A stretch of DNA of 64,000 bases, from assembly GCF_900089775.1 (NCBI RefSeq), contig NZ_FLOB01000014.1:1-64000 (forward strand), given 5' to 3'. This DNA is from Marinomonas spartinae. Its GTDB lineage: Bacteria; Pseudomonadota; Gammaproteobacteria; Pseudomonadales; Marinomonadaceae. The translations under genes and the position numbers were made by a program. Under the pieces are notes generated by a model, which was not told the origin of the DNA, ran no database searches, and saw nothing but the letters and a program-made list of their open reading frames with translations. Below, in pieces: positions 27,743 through 37,158 of this stretch (position 1 is its first letter; each line of letters opens with the position of its first letter).

Positions 27743-28957
27743 ATGACAAACAATATCAATAAATACCCTAACTATTTGGCTGAAAAAGTAAATAAACATG
27801 TACAACGTTATGCTCAAGAATGGCGTGGTCAGCATATTATGCATGGCCTTAATCCAACAGCAACATCGCTTAAGTTGATTAGTAATGATTACCTTGCCTT
27901 GGCTAGTCATCCTGAGATTATCGCAGCGCAAAGAAGTGTATTGGAGGGAATGGAAAATAATGTTGTTCTAATGTCTTCTGTTTTTATGCATGGTGATAAT
28001 CCACAGCTGCATTTTGAGCATCGTATGGCGGATTTTATGGATTCCGAAGAAACGGTGCTTTGTCAATCTGGATATAATGCTAATATTGGATTAGTGCAAT
28101 CTATTGTTGAGGGGGCACATGTGCCTATCTATATTGATATGATGGCACATATGTCTCTGTGGGATGGTACACATTTTAGTAAGGCGTCAGTTTATCCATT
28201 TCGTCATAATAGTATTGATCATTTAATATCGCTAATTGATCGCTATGGCTCTGGTTTGGTAATGGTGGATTCCGTCTACAGTACCAATGGTAGTGTCTGC
28301 CCCTTAACAGCATTAGTGGAAGCAGCGTATGCCAAAGGCTGTATATTATTAGTCGATGAGTCTCATTCTTTAGGAACTCACGGGCCTCAGGGGCGAGGTA
28401 TGGTGGTAGAGTATGGCTTGCAGGATAAGGTGATGTTCCGTACTGCCAGTTTGGCGAAAGCCTTTGCAGGTCGTGCTGGTATTATTACTTGTCCAAAAGG
28501 CTTTGCTGATTACTTCAAATGCACGGCTAACCCCTCTATTTTTAGTTCTGCTTTATTGCCTTATGAAATTGCTGGTTTGGATAAAACATTAGAGCTAATT
28601 ATCGCGGCAGATGATCGACGTAAGAGACTTCATAGTAATGCCGCCTATCTGAGGCAGGCCTTGAGCTATTTGGGTTACAACACAAGTGAGTCGCAATCAC
28701 AAATTATTGCTCTTGAAGCAGGGAGTGAGTGGCAAACAATGATCTTAAAAAATGCGTTAGAGATCAGAGATGTTTTTGGTTCAGTGTTTTGCGCACCAGC
28801 CACGGCGAAGAAGCGTTCTTTGGTGCGGTTATCCGTTAACTCAGACTTAACGGATAGTCAGCTGGCAAATATTATTCATGTATGCAAAGAGATTAGAAAG
28901 GAGATAGATCTACACAAATGGCGTTCTACCAAAACAAAATCTCTGTCTTTTTCCTGA
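27743..28957 (+). CDS. cqsA: CqsA/LqsA-type alpha-hydroxyketone autoinducer synthase
   Basis: This 404-residue PLP enzyme of the alpha-oxoamine synthase family is specifically like CqsA: LISNDYLALASHPEII, MSSVFMHGDNPQLHFEHRMA, YIDMMAHMSLWDGTHFS, VDSVYSTNGSVCPL and LLVDESHSLGTHGPQGRG. The PLP lysine is K239 in TASLAKAFA. CqsA condenses an acyl-CoA with an aminated substrate to make CAI-1-type signals in Vibrio; Legionella LqsA makes LAI-1. ATG 27743 has AAGGAG eight bases upstream; the frame is open to 27674 but that adds an unlike tail. It converges on a matching sensor kinase/response regulator pair at 29075-31434. The exact signal chain length cannot be read. Confidence 0.92.
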   Translation: MTNNINKYPNYLAEKVNKHVQRYAQEWRGQHIMHGLNPTATSLKLISNDYLALASHPEIIAAQRSVLEGMENNVVLMSSVFMHGDNPQLHFEHRMADFMDSEETVLCQSGYNANIGLVQSIVEGAHVPIYIDMMAHMSLWDGTHFSKASVYPFRHNSIDHLISLIDRYGSGLVMVDSVYSTNGSVCPLTALVEAAYAKGCILLVDESHSLGTHGPQGRGMVVEYGLQDKVMFRTASLAKAFAGRAGIITCPKGFADYFKCTANPSIFSSALLPYEIAGLDKTLELIIAADDRRKRLHSNAAYLRQALSYLGYNTSESQSQIIALEAGSEWQTMILKNALEIRDVFGSVFCAPATAKKRSLVRLSVNSDLTDSQLANIIHVCKEIRKEIDLHKWRSTKTKSLSFS

Positions 28958-29026
28958 GTATCAATAGCTTGATATTTTCTCTTATTTTAACGTTCTACAA
29001 AGGATTTAACCTATAGGTGAAGCCTT

Positions 29027-29057
29027 TTCTTCGAGGTTTTTATAAAACCTCGAAGAA
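29027..29057. terminator. perfect hairpin between cqsA and the regulator gene
   Basis: TTCTTCGAGGTTTT and AAAACCTCGAAGAA pair over 14 bases around a 3-base loop. It lies between the convergent cqsA and LqsR-like genes, about 70 bases and 20 bases from their stops, and probably terminates both transcripts although T-runs are short. Confidence 0.7.
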
Positions 29058-29074
29058 TATATTAATTGACGATA

Positions 29075-30097
29075 TTAGGTTGTCTTATTTTGTTGTGAAG
29101 AAACAGACGGCGCCTTTTGTATTTGAGGTATATCTATTGTTTGGATAAAAGCAGCTAAGTAGGACTCCTCTCCATACCCATAAATCTTGGTGATAGGGTA
29201 GATATACTGCTGCCAATTTTCTTCTAGATCAGGATGATAAAAACCATCTAAACTTGGAAATAAGGGGAGGCTAGATGGATTTTCTAGTGCTGTGAGTAAG
29301 GCCGCTGGCGCACCTGCATCCGCAGCCACATCCCTATGCGTTTTTATGTCATCTTGGGTGAATAGCAATAATTTATGTCTTTTTCCCATTGCATTTATCA
29401 TTAAAAAATCTAATGATGCTGGACTGAATTCTGTACATAAGTAGTATTCCACGATATTTTCTTGCTCAATAAGAGCAAAAAAATACTCCTCTATGGCGGG
29501 GTCATCAATTAAGGGACTGGTAACTTTTAAGCCTTCTCTGATTACCCGTGTCATATCGCCGAAATAGTCTTGTTGATAACGCTGAATCAGTTCATTAATT
29601 TGAGGGAGAATGTCTTGAGCACTTTTTTTAAGATAGTAGTCAATAAGCTTATTATTTAACGCTTCAATAGCTACCTGCTCATCCGCTACGCCAGTAAGGA
29701 GGATTTTTTTAACATAGGGATTATCAATGGATTGGCAGACATCCAAGCCATTGTAATCATTGCCAGGCATAGCATAATCGGTGATTAGTACCGAAGGCTC
29801 ATACAAACGTTTATCTTCATGCGTTTGATGGAAAATGGATGTGACATCTAGCTTATAATGATAACAGGAGTGATCATCTGCCCAAGAGACATCTTTTTCC
29901 ATTAAGGGATGGTATTGAGTATGGCTGTTAATGTAATTAACTGCATCTTGAGGGTTTGAAAAGGCTTGGTAGACAACATTCGCTTCCAGTGCTAATGGAA
30001 TACTGTCTAAAAATGCCTGATGATCATCCAAGAACACCACAGTAGTAGGGTAATAATAGGCATTAATCTTTTTTTTGTTATGTTTAAGCATCATCAA
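29075..30097 (-). CDS. LqsR-like response regulator
   Basis: This 340-residue protein has an N-terminal receiver domain. D24/D25 are in VFLDDHQ, phosphoacceptor D107 is in LITDYAMPG, T135 is in ILLTGVAD and the conserved Lys is at K157/158 in YYLKKS. About 80 residues separate the acidic pair from D107, against about 44 in CheY, so an insertion of roughly 38 residues lies at about 60-100. The C-terminal part (about 180-320) has no helix-turn-helix that I can see. Length and architecture match Legionella LqsR. It starts 11 bases after the sensor kinase stop, so the two are one operon. Output mechanism is unknown. Confidence 0.8.
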   Translation of the reverse strand: MMMLKHNKKKINAYYYPTTVVFLDDHQAFLDSIPLALEANVVYQAFSNPQDAVNYINSHTQYHPLMEKDVSWADDHSCYHYKLDVTSIFHQTHEDKRLYEPSVLITDYAMPGNDYNGLDVCQSIDNPYVKKILLTGVADEQVAIEALNNKLIDYYLKKSAQDILPQINELIQRYQQDYFGDMTRVIREGLKVTSPLIDDPAIEEYFFALIEQENIVEYYLCTEFSPASLDFLMINAMGKRHKLLLFTQDDIKTHRDVAADAGAPAALLTALENPSSLPLFPSLDGFYHPDLEENWQQYIYPITKIYGYGEESYLAAFIQTIDIPQIQKAPSVSSQQNKTT

Positions 30098-30108
30098 AAT
30101 TCCATTTT

Positions 30109-31434
30109 TCAGTTACTTGATGGTTTTAATTGGGGGAAGGTTAGTATGAACTTGGTGAACTTCTCAAGCTCAGATTCACACTTAATGGAGGCATTAAAAG
30201 TTGCTAATATTTTTTTGCAAAATGATAAGCCTATACCAGTTCCCGTTCCTATAACTTGGTTACCAGAAGAATAAAAATTCTCAAAAATTGAGTTTTTATC
30301 CTTTGGGGCCACCCCTCTACCATTGTCTCGAAAATAGATACGGTTTGTATCGTCTGCATTATCTAGGGTTATTTCAATATTGGCCTCTGGATTGCTGTTT
30401 GTAAATACCAGAGCATTTTTAATAAGATTAAAAATAACATGCATCATAAGTATATCCGAGCCTAGAAAGCAAAAATCCTTGTTTAGGTCTACTCGTATTA
30501 TGCTACGTTCCCTGCTGGAATCAAAGGGGTAACGATCGATTGCTTGCCTAATGATGTCTGACATAGAAAAATAGCCGAACTCTTCTGTGTTTATTTTCGG
30601 CTTTCTCACGTTCATCAATAGCATATCGATCACGGTATTGGAATGCCTAACTTCGTTGTCTATCTGCTGTATTGAGCGCTCCAGTGCCATAAAAACATCT
30701 GGTCTTAGGGGAGGGGTGGTTAGGTTGTTAGCCTGCGCTAATTTATAGACGCGTAATAATTCTGGTAAGTTTTTGCTGAGGCCATAGGTGTGGTTGCGAA
30801 TGGTCATCAGTGGGGTTCTCAACTCATGGGAAATCTCTGCACCTACGGAGGCCAATACCTTGAGCTTTTCTTGCTTAACTCTATAAGGGAAATAAAAAGC
30901 ACTTCCAGCAACTATTAAGAAAAGATAGACTGGTAACTGGCTTAGGTAATTACTAAATATAATTTTATCTGTTGTTAGTATGTAGGCTGTCAGTGCCAGC
31001 ACTGACCCGCTAGAAAGCATTGTGACGAATGACACCCAATTATAAGCAACTAGTATTAATATACTTAGTGCTGCCGTCATTGACATGCCCCATGTAATGT
31101 TTCCCTCATTCATTAATAACATGTACATGAAGAAGAAAGGTAGGCTATAAATCATTGTTAATAGCCAATAAAGGGTAGTATATGGACGCAGCCAATCTGG
31201 CCAAAATTTAAGTAATGCTAACCCTAAAAATAAAAGACTACCAACCAAGCGTAGTGTTAAGCTCTCATAAGGCTGTGGAAATGCATAAGACCATACCCAG
31301 TAATATAGAGGAAAGCCAATTGTACCAATTAGACCTATATAAAAAGAATGTGGCAGGGAGTATTCAACGCTTTCTAAAATTGATTGCCTCAGCCGGCTAT
31401 AGACAGTAAAGAACCACATCTTCATTGTTTGCAC
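30109..31434 (-). CDS. CqsS/LqsS-type quorum-sensing sensor histidine kinase
   Basis: This 441-residue membrane kinase has six hydrophobic segments in residues about 30-185. The region IGFPLYYWVWSYAFPQPYESL, then FFMYMLLMN, closely resembles the CAI-1-binding domain of Vibrio CqsS. Residue H203 in EISHELRTP is the phosphorylated His. N336/N340 (FNLIKNALVF), DNGRGVAP and GTGTGIGLSF are the ATP-binding boxes. Unlike Vibrio CqsS it has no fused receiver; that domain is the separate protein 11 bases downstream, as in the Legionella lqs system. It probably senses the product of the convergent synthase. Confidence 0.88.
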   Translation of the reverse strand: MQTMKMWFFTVYSRLRQSILESVEYSLPHSFYIGLIGTIGFPLYYWVWSYAFPQPYESLTLRLVGSLLFLGLALLKFWPDWLRPYTTLYWLLTMIYSLPFFFMYMLLMNEGNITWGMSMTAALSILILVAYNWVSFVTMLSSGSVLALTAYILTTDKIIFSNYLSQLPVYLFLIVAGSAFYFPYRVKQEKLKVLASVGAEISHELRTPLMTIRNHTYGLSKNLPELLRVYKLAQANNLTTPPLRPDVFMALERSIQQIDNEVRHSNTVIDMLLMNVRKPKINTEEFGYFSMSDIIRQAIDRYPFDSSRERSIIRVDLNKDFCFLGSDILMMHVIFNLIKNALVFTNSNPEANIEITLDNADDTNRIYFRDNGRGVAPKDKNSIFENFYSSGNQVIGTGTGIGLSFCKKILATFNASIKCESELEKFTKFILTFPQLKPSSN

Positions 31435-31535
31435 TTGTCGACTCCTCCTTGGAAATAATTAGCCGTGCAGAGCGTATACTACGCTTTTTATTAGCCGACG
31501 TCTCACATTCCTGTGCTTTTTGCATAATGAGTGTT

Positions 31536-32171
31536 TTATGCTGATGTTTTCTCTTTAAACTCACATAAGTCTTCGATGATGCAGGCGCTGCATTTGGGTT
31601 TGCGTGCCACGCAGATGTAGCGTCCGTGAAGGATCATCCAGTGGTGGGCATCCAATAAAAATTCTTTTGGGACAAACTTCAGGAGTTTTTGCTCTACTTC
31701 AAGCACGTTTTTCCCGGGGGCGACCTTGGTGCGGTTGGCAAAACGGAAGATATGAGTATCCACTGCCATGGCAATTTGTCGGAAGGCGGTATTAAGAACC
31801 ACATTCGCGGTCTTGCGCCCGACGCCAGGCAAGGCTTCTAGTTCTTCGCGTGTGTCTGGAACTTCGCTATTGTGCTTTTCGACAAGCATTTGGCAGGTTT
31901 TGATGGCATTTTCTGCTTTTGCGTTAAATAAACCAATGGTTTTAATATAGCTTTTTAAACCATCCACTCCCAGTGCAAGCATGCTTTCAGGTGTATTAGC
32001 GACGGGAAATAGTTTTCTAGTGGCTTTGTTAACGCTTACGTCGGTGGCCTGCGCGGAAAACAATACCGCAATCAGTAACTCGAACGGTGAATTGTATTCT
32101 AGTTCTGTCACTGGGTTTGGGTTCTCCGCACGAAGGCGAGCGAAAATCTCGTAACGTTTTTCTTTATTCAC
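31536..32171 (-). CDS. nth: endonuclease III
   Basis: This 211-residue bifunctional DNA glycosylase/AP lyase removes oxidised pyrimidines. The helix-hairpin-helix LEALPGVGRKTANVVLNTAF carries the catalytic Lys, AVDTHIFRFANR carries the catalytic Asp, and the C-terminal cluster loop C-X6-C-X2-C-X5-C (CVARKPKC to LCEF) binds [4Fe-4S]. It follows rsxE by 113 bases in the order rsxABCDGE-nth known from enterobacteria. Confidence 0.96.
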   Translation of the reverse strand: MNKEKRYEIFARLRAENPNPVTELEYNSPFELLIAVLFSAQATDVSVNKATRKLFPVANTPESMLALGVDGLKSYIKTIGLFNAKAENAIKTCQMLVEKHNSEVPDTREELEALPGVGRKTANVVLNTAFRQIAMAVDTHIFRFANRTKVAPGKNVLEVEQKLLKFVPKEFLLDAHHWMILHGRYICVARKPKCSACIIEDLCEFKEKTSA

Positions 32172-32284
32172 AGTCTGTCTCTTAAATTGGCATCAAAGCT
32201 GTTTTTTTTATGACTACTGATCTTATCATTAACACTGTTTTTGCCAACGATATTGTCATTGATTTCCTTACTATTTATATAAGG

Positions 32285-33052
32285 TTAAGACGCTGCTTGA
32301 CCAGTCACCCGAACGCGCTTAGAGGTAGCAGAACCTTGTGTTGGCTTTTGTTCGGCAAGGCGTTTTTTCTGGCTCTCATCCAGATAGTTTTTCATGGCAA
32401 TTAAAATGCCTAGACCAATAAAGGCGCCAGGAGGTAACAAGGCAAAGAGCACATTGGGGTAGTCATGAAAGACAACGATTTTCCAGTGAGCGGCGCTGCT
32501 ACCGAAGAGCAGTTGCATATCGGAGAATAGGGTGCCTTGACCTATTAACTCACGCATCCCGCCAAGGACGATGAGGATTGAGGTAAAGCCGAGACCCATC
32601 ATCATGCCATCTAGAATGGAGGGGAGCACAGGATTTCGGCTAGCAAATGAGTCGGCACGGCCAAGGATAACGCAGTTGGTTACAATCAAAGGGATAAAGA
32701 TACCGAGAATCTGATAAAGCTCGTAGGTATAAGCTTGCATGATCATCTGAATACAGGTAGTGAAAGAGGCGATGATCATCACGAAGGCAGGGAGTCGAAC
32801 TGCATCAGCGACATAGTTACGAATCAATGACACGGCCATATTTGAGCCCATTAATACAGCAGTCGTCGCAAGGCCAAGGCCAAGGGCATTCACCACGGTA
32901 CTGGTGACCGCCAGCATTGGACACAATCCTAGAAGCTGGACTAAAGCAGGGTTATTTTTCCACAGGCCGTTGTAGATGATCTCAGTGTAATTCGCACTAG
33001 CCTTATTGTTTGGTGTGGCGTCACTGGTTAAGATTTGCTCGTCTGCACTCAT
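32285..33052 (-). CDS. rsxE: Rsx/Rnf electron transport complex subunit E
   Basis: This 255-residue inner-membrane subunit has about six TM segments. [33 protein letters not shown] is the conserved RnfE/RsxE opening, and [23 protein letters not shown] and GMMMGLGF follow. It is homologous to RsxA and to NqrD. Residues after about 225 form a polar tail. It is the last gene of the rsx block, 8 bases after rsxG. Confidence 0.95.
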   Translation of the reverse strand: MSADEQILTSDATPNNKASANYTEIIYNGLWKNNPALVQLLGLCPMLAVTSTVVNALGLGLATTAVLMGSNMAVSLIRNYVADAVRLPAFVMIIASFTTCIQMIMQAYTYELYQILGIFIPLIVTNCVILGRADSFASRNPVLPSILDGMMMGLGFTSILIVLGGMRELIGQGTLFSDMQLLFGSSAAHWKIVVFHDYPNVLFALLPPGAFIGLGILIAMKNYLDESQKKRLAEQKPTQGSATSKRVRVTGQAAS

Positions 33053-33060
33053 GCCTTTTC

Positions 33061-33675
33061 CTAACGCGCTAATAGCGAGTCTTTGTGTTGTTTAAAATAG
33101 ATCAAGGTGTTTTTAATACCGCGAACCACTGCTCGTGGTGTGATAGTAGCACCAGTAAACTGATCAAAATCACCGCCGTCTTTCTTGACTTTCCAGCCAG
33201 CTAACCCTGGATTACCCAAAGAGTGGCCATTAAAGCTCAAGATCCAGTTAGATTTTTTAATATCCACTTTGTCGCCAAGTCCAGGGGTTTCGTTTTGACT
33301 AATGACTCGAGCGCCGGTCACTATACCGTTTCTGTCTACTGATACTAATAATCCAAGTGAACCATTATAGCCACCAGGGGCGACGGTTTCGAATATAATG
33401 GCGCTGACTTGGCCATTTTTTCGAGCAATATGAATTTTGACTGGGGCCCCACCTAATAGCTTGTCCGCTGGCAGTATAGCTGTGTCCTTGGTGAGATCGT
33501 TGTCATAGCGGCTAGCGGGTAAAATGTCATTAAATGCGGCGATCTGCGCTTTTAACATATTATTGGCGATGGTGTCTTTGGTCACCAAGTGAATGGTGGC
33601 GATCAATCCAGCGGTGAGAATGGCAAAAATGCCCAAACCAATACTGTTACGACGTATAGAGGCAATTAAGTCCAC
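33061..33675 (-). CDS. rsxG: Rsx/Rnf electron transport complex subunit G
   Basis: This 204-residue protein has one N-terminal TM (about 10-32) and a periplasmic FMN-binding domain. [30 protein letters not shown] and the covalent flavin-attachment motif [11 protein letters not shown] are present, with the Thr of TGAT(I)T carrying FMN in homologues. It is adjacent to rsxD with no gap (33676). Confidence 0.95.
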   Translation of the reverse strand: MDLIASIRRNSIGLGIFAILTAGLIATIHLVTKDTIANNMLKAQIAAFNDILPASRYDNDLTKDTAILPADKLLGGAPVKIHIARKNGQVSAIIFETVAPGGYNGSLGLLVSVDRNGIVTGARVISQNETPGLGDKVDIKKSNWILSFNGHSLGNPGLAGWKVKKDGGDFDQFTGATITPRAVVRGIKNTLIYFKQHKDSLLAR

Positions 33676-34734
33676 TTAGTTATCCTCTTTAATGGTTAGG
33701 CCCTTTTTGGCTTTCTTATGGCCATAGGTGCGAGGCTGCGTGTAATAGTCGATCAAAGGGGCAGCAAAGTTCATCAGCAATACACCAAAGGCTATGCCAT
33801 CTGGATAACCACCCCATGTCCGGATCACATAGATTAAAATACCGATTCCAGTCCCATATACCAACTTTCCTCGGTTACTGGTGCAAGACGTCACTGGATC
33901 GGTGGCGATGAAGAAGGCACCGAACATGGCGGCACCCGTGGTTAGGTGAAACCAAGGTGTCGCCGCATGATTGGGGTCAATCAAGTAAAAAACACCAGAG
34001 ATGACGGACAAAGAAGAGAGTACAGCCACTGGTGTATGCCAAGTAATGATACGCAATGCTAATAGTATTAAGCCGCCTAGTAGATAGGCTCCGTTTATGA
34101 AGAGCCAGCTATTCAGATTGGCGCCTTTTAAAGAAGCGATACTGTTAAACGCAGCGGTGCTGGAGAGGCTATCTTTGTGTTTGAAGCCATCCAATGGTGT
34201 TGCCATAGTGTAAGAATCAATGCTAGGTAAATGGTGGAAGATGGCTTGTAGACTTTGAGAGAGGGACAGCATAGAACCAGATGATACCATATCGGAAGCG
34301 CCTACCCATTGAGTCATAGGAACAGGAAACGATACCAGGACAATGGCATAACCTACCATCGCAGGATTAAATGGGTTATTCCCTAAACCGCCATAGAGCT
34401 GTTTTGCAAAAATCACCGCAAAGGCCACGGCTGTCACCGTCACCCACCAAGGCACACTAGGGGGTAAGGCAATGCCAAGCAGGACAGCAGTCAGTAGGGC
34501 ACTATAGTCTTTTAAATAGAATGCAACAGAGCGACGACGCATCGTTAAAACCGCCGCCTCAGAAAGCAGTGCGGTGATGGCGGCGATAGCAAGGTTGATT
34601 AGGGTGCCCCAGCCAAACAGCCAAGATTGCACCGCAATACCAGGTATCGTTGCCAAAATAACCATGAGCATCACCCAAGAAGTGCGACGCCCAGCCCGTT
34701 GTGTGTGTGGAGAGGTAATCCTCAATAGTGCCAT
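33676..34734 (-). CDS. rsxD: Rsx/Rnf electron transport complex subunit D
   Basis: This 352-residue polytopic protein is related to NqrB. It opens with the ISSPHT-like RITSPHTQRAGRRTSWVMLMV, and GNNPFNPAMVGYAIVLVSFP and FIATDPVTSCTSNRGKLVYG contain the segments expected around the flavin-binding Thr. It lies between rsxC and rsxG in the operon. Confidence 0.95.
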   Translation of the reverse strand: MALLRITSPHTQRAGRRTSWVMLMVILATIPGIAVQSWLFGWGTLINLAIAAITALLSEAAVLTMRRRSVAFYLKDYSALLTAVLLGIALPPSVPWWVTVTAVAFAVIFAKQLYGGLGNNPFNPAMVGYAIVLVSFPVPMTQWVGASDMVSSGSMLSLSQSLQAIFHHLPSIDSYTMATPLDGFKHKDSLSSTAAFNSIASLKGANLNSWLFINGAYLLGGLILLALRIITWHTPVAVLSSLSVISGVFYLIDPNHAATPWFHLTTGAAMFGAFFIATDPVTSCTSNRGKLVYGTGIGILIYVIRTWGGYPDGIAFGVLLMNFAAPLIDYYTQPRTYGHKKAKKGLTIKEDN

Positions 34735-34746
34735 TTAACCATTCTC

Positions 34747-37158
34747 TTACATAGTATCTTGCGATTGTGTGAGTTGTGCCAACAGTGCATCGGCTTCTTG
34801 CTGTCTTTTTTCCGCTGCGGCAATCTCTTGTTGGATGCTCTCCGCTTGATCTGGCTCGGCGGCGAGGCGTTTTTTCAGTTTGTTAATGGCGGCTTTGGCC
34901 ATAGCAGAGGCAATTTTTTGCTTTTTAATTTGCTCTTTTTGGGCGGCACTCTCATCCGTTGATGCGTTTGATTTTGTCGCCTCTGTTGCCGGGGACTGAG
35001 TCTGTGGATTTGATAAAGCCTTTTCTAAACTGTCCGCTCGTTGCTGTGCTTCTTGTAATTGTTGGCGCAGGGTGCCCGACTCTGGGGCTTTTAGTTCTTC
35101 GGCTTTTTTGAGAGCTTTTTCGACTTTTTTTACAGCCGCCTTGGCAATAGCTAAGTCGATTTTTGCTTTTTTGAGGTCATCATTGACTGTGGGTTTAGAT
35201 GACGCTTTTTGTGGTGTGTCTGCCTTCTGGGCAGCTGTTGACGAAGTCAGTCTATCAAGCAGTGATTGTGCTTGCGCGAGGCCTTTTTCGAGTTCTCTAA
35301 CGTTTGCTTTTAGTTCGTTATCGTCGGGAGATTCCGCTAGCTGCTTTTGCGCCTTTTTCAGTTTTGCACCGATCAACGCGACATCGATCTTCGCTTTTTT
35401 CAGCTCCTCATTAACAGGAGCTGGTGCGGCCTTAGTAGACTTTTCCGCAGGTGTCGTTGCCATTTTCTCAAGCTGTTGTTCAAGCAAGCTAAGGGTCTTT
35501 TCTTGTTCAGTGACTTGTAACTGTAAATGATTAATTTCTTCTACATGTTCATTTTCTTGAGCTTCAACTAATTGTTTCTGAAGCTTTTTCAGTTTGTTCT
35601 TAGCAAGCGCGATATCCACCTTAAGTTTCTTGCTTTCATCTGGGATGGCCGTTTTTGTCTCTGCTGCTGGCGTGGCTTTCTTGGTTTCTGTCGCCTTACC
35701 TTCTGTCTTCTGGGTGGAGGTTTTTTGGCGTGCTAGACGTTTCGCTTCTTTTTCTGCCGCTTCGGCTTCTTGACGTGCTTTTCTTGCTTCAAAACGTTGT
35801 TTAGCGAGATCCGATTTCACGGCGGCTTCCCGTGCTTCGCGAATGCTGCTTTTGGTATGTCGGTAATACTGTACAAGTGGAATACTACTTGGGCAGACGT
35901 AAGAACAAGCACCACATTCGATGCAATCAAACAAATTATAATGTTCGGCCTTTTCAAACTCCTGGCTCTTGCTGAACCATAAAAGCTGCTGAGGTAACAG
36001 ACTGGCCGGACAGGCTTGTTCACACATGCCGCAGCGAATACAGGCTTGCTCTGGTGCGGGGGCGGGCAGCTCTTTTTTGCTCGCTGCTAAAATACAGTTG
36101 CTGGTTTTGACGATGGGGGCATCGATAGAGTTCAGTGTGAAGCCCATCATCGGGCCGCCCATGACTAAGCGACTGATTTTTTTGTGAGTTGCCTGAGCAT
36201 AATCTAGTAGATGCTTAACTGGTGTGCCAAGCAATACTTCGACATTTTGTGGAGCTTTGAGTGCATCCCCGGTCAAGGTGGTAAAGCGAGTGATTAAGGG
36301 TTGACCGAGATAAATAGAGTCATGTACCGCTACACAGGTACCGACGTTTTGGCATAAAATACCAATATCAGCTGGGTGTTGGCCACTGGGGACTTCCTTA
36401 CCTGTGAGCAGCTGGATCAATTGCTTTTCGCCACCGGATGGGTATTTGGTCGGCACAACGGCAACCTGAATAGTATTATTGTGTTGCGCTAGAGCATTGT
36501 TAAGTGCGGCAATCGCTTGTGGTTTATTGTCTTCGATGCCGATGATGACTTGGTCTGCTTCAACGAGATGTTGTAGTACTTCGATACCAAGCACTAACTG
36601 TTCGGCTTTTTCACGAATTAGCATGTCGTCAGCGGTGATGTAGGGCTCACACTCTGCTGCATTGATAATAAAGTGGGTTAGCGGGTGCTTGTGTGCCCCC
36701 TGTAGTTTCACTTGTGTTGGAAACCCCGCGCCTCCCATACCAACAATGCCCATTTCAGCAAGGTAGGACAAGACATCTGTCTTGCTTATCCTGCGCCAGT
36801 CGTCAAGAGGTTTGCGTTCCGTCCAGCAATCGTTCCCATCAGGCTCAATAACAATACAAAGGTCGCTTAATCCCGAAGGGTGAGCGATGACGCGCTCTTC
36901 AATGGCGGTAATGGTACCTGAGGTGGGAGCATGTAAAAAGCTGCTCAAAAAACCGTTGTTAATGGCAACAGCTTGGCCTTTTAGTACCTGCTCACCTTGG
37001 TTGACTAACGGACGAGAGCTTTGGCCAATGTGCTGACTCAGGGGGAGTATCAACTCCTTCGGCAAGCTTGGGTGGCCAAGAGGTAATGTCAGTGATTGAG
37101 CTTTGTTTTCTGGCGGATGAATACCACCATGAAAAGAGAAAATATTGGTCGTTTGCAT
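34747..37158 (-). CDS. rsxC: Rsx/Rnf electron transport complex subunit C with long repeat tail
   Basis: This 803-residue peripheral subunit has an NADH/FMN-binding core (GMGGAGFPTQVKLQ and NAAECEPYITADD) and two [4Fe-4S] ferredoxin motifs (CIRCGMCEQACP and CIECGACSYVCP at about 370-430). A charged alanine/lysine-rich C-terminal tail of more than 350 residues follows, with at least four related units of the type KKAKIDVALIGAKLKKAQKQL, probably coiled coil. ATG 37158 overlaps the rsxB stop (TAATG) and has GGAGGTGG upstream, so it is chosen over a start 78 bases earlier. RsxC tails are known to vary in repeat number. Confidence 0.94.
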   Translation of the reverse strand: MQTTNIFSFHGGIHPPENKAQSLTLPLGHPSLPKELILPLSQHIGQSSRPLVNQGEQVLKGQAVAINNGFLSSFLHAPTSGTITAIEERVIAHPSGLSDLCIVIEPDGNDCWTERKPLDDWRRISKTDVLSYLAEMGIVGMGGAGFPTQVKLQGAHKHPLTHFIINAAECEPYITADDMLIREKAEQLVLGIEVLQHLVEADQVIIGIEDNKPQAIAALNNALAQHNNTIQVAVVPTKYPSGGEKQLIQLLTGKEVPSGQHPADIGILCQNVGTCVAVHDSIYLGQPLITRFTTLTGDALKAPQNVEVLLGTPVKHLLDYAQATHKKISRLVMGGPMMGFTLNSIDAPIVKTSNCILAASKKELPAPAPEQACIRCGMCEQACPASLLPQQLLWFSKSQEFEKAEHYNLFDCIECGACSYVCPSSIPLVQYYRHTKSSIREAREAAVKSDLAKQRFEARKARQEAEAAEKEAKRLARQKTSTQKTEGKATETKKATPAAETKTAIPDESKKLKVDIALAKNKLKKLQKQLVEAQENEHVEEINHLQLQVTEQEKTLSLLEQQLEKMATTPAEKSTKAAPAPVNEELKKAKIDVALIGAKLKKAQKQLAESPDDNELKANVRELEKGLAQAQSLLDRLTSSTAAQKADTPQKASSKPTVNDDLKKAKIDLAIAKAAVKKVEKALKKAEELKAPESGTLRQQLQEAQQRADSLEKALSNPQTQSPATEATKSNASTDESAAQKEQIKKQKIASAMAKAAINKLKKRLAAEPDQAESIQQEIAAAEKRQQEADALLAQLTQSQDTM

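Noticed and set aside
32251..32265. Further copy of the 12-mer near rsxE
   Set aside because: ATTGTCATTGAT matches only in part and lies in the rsxE-nth gap, not before a new transcription unit for acyl-CoA genes.
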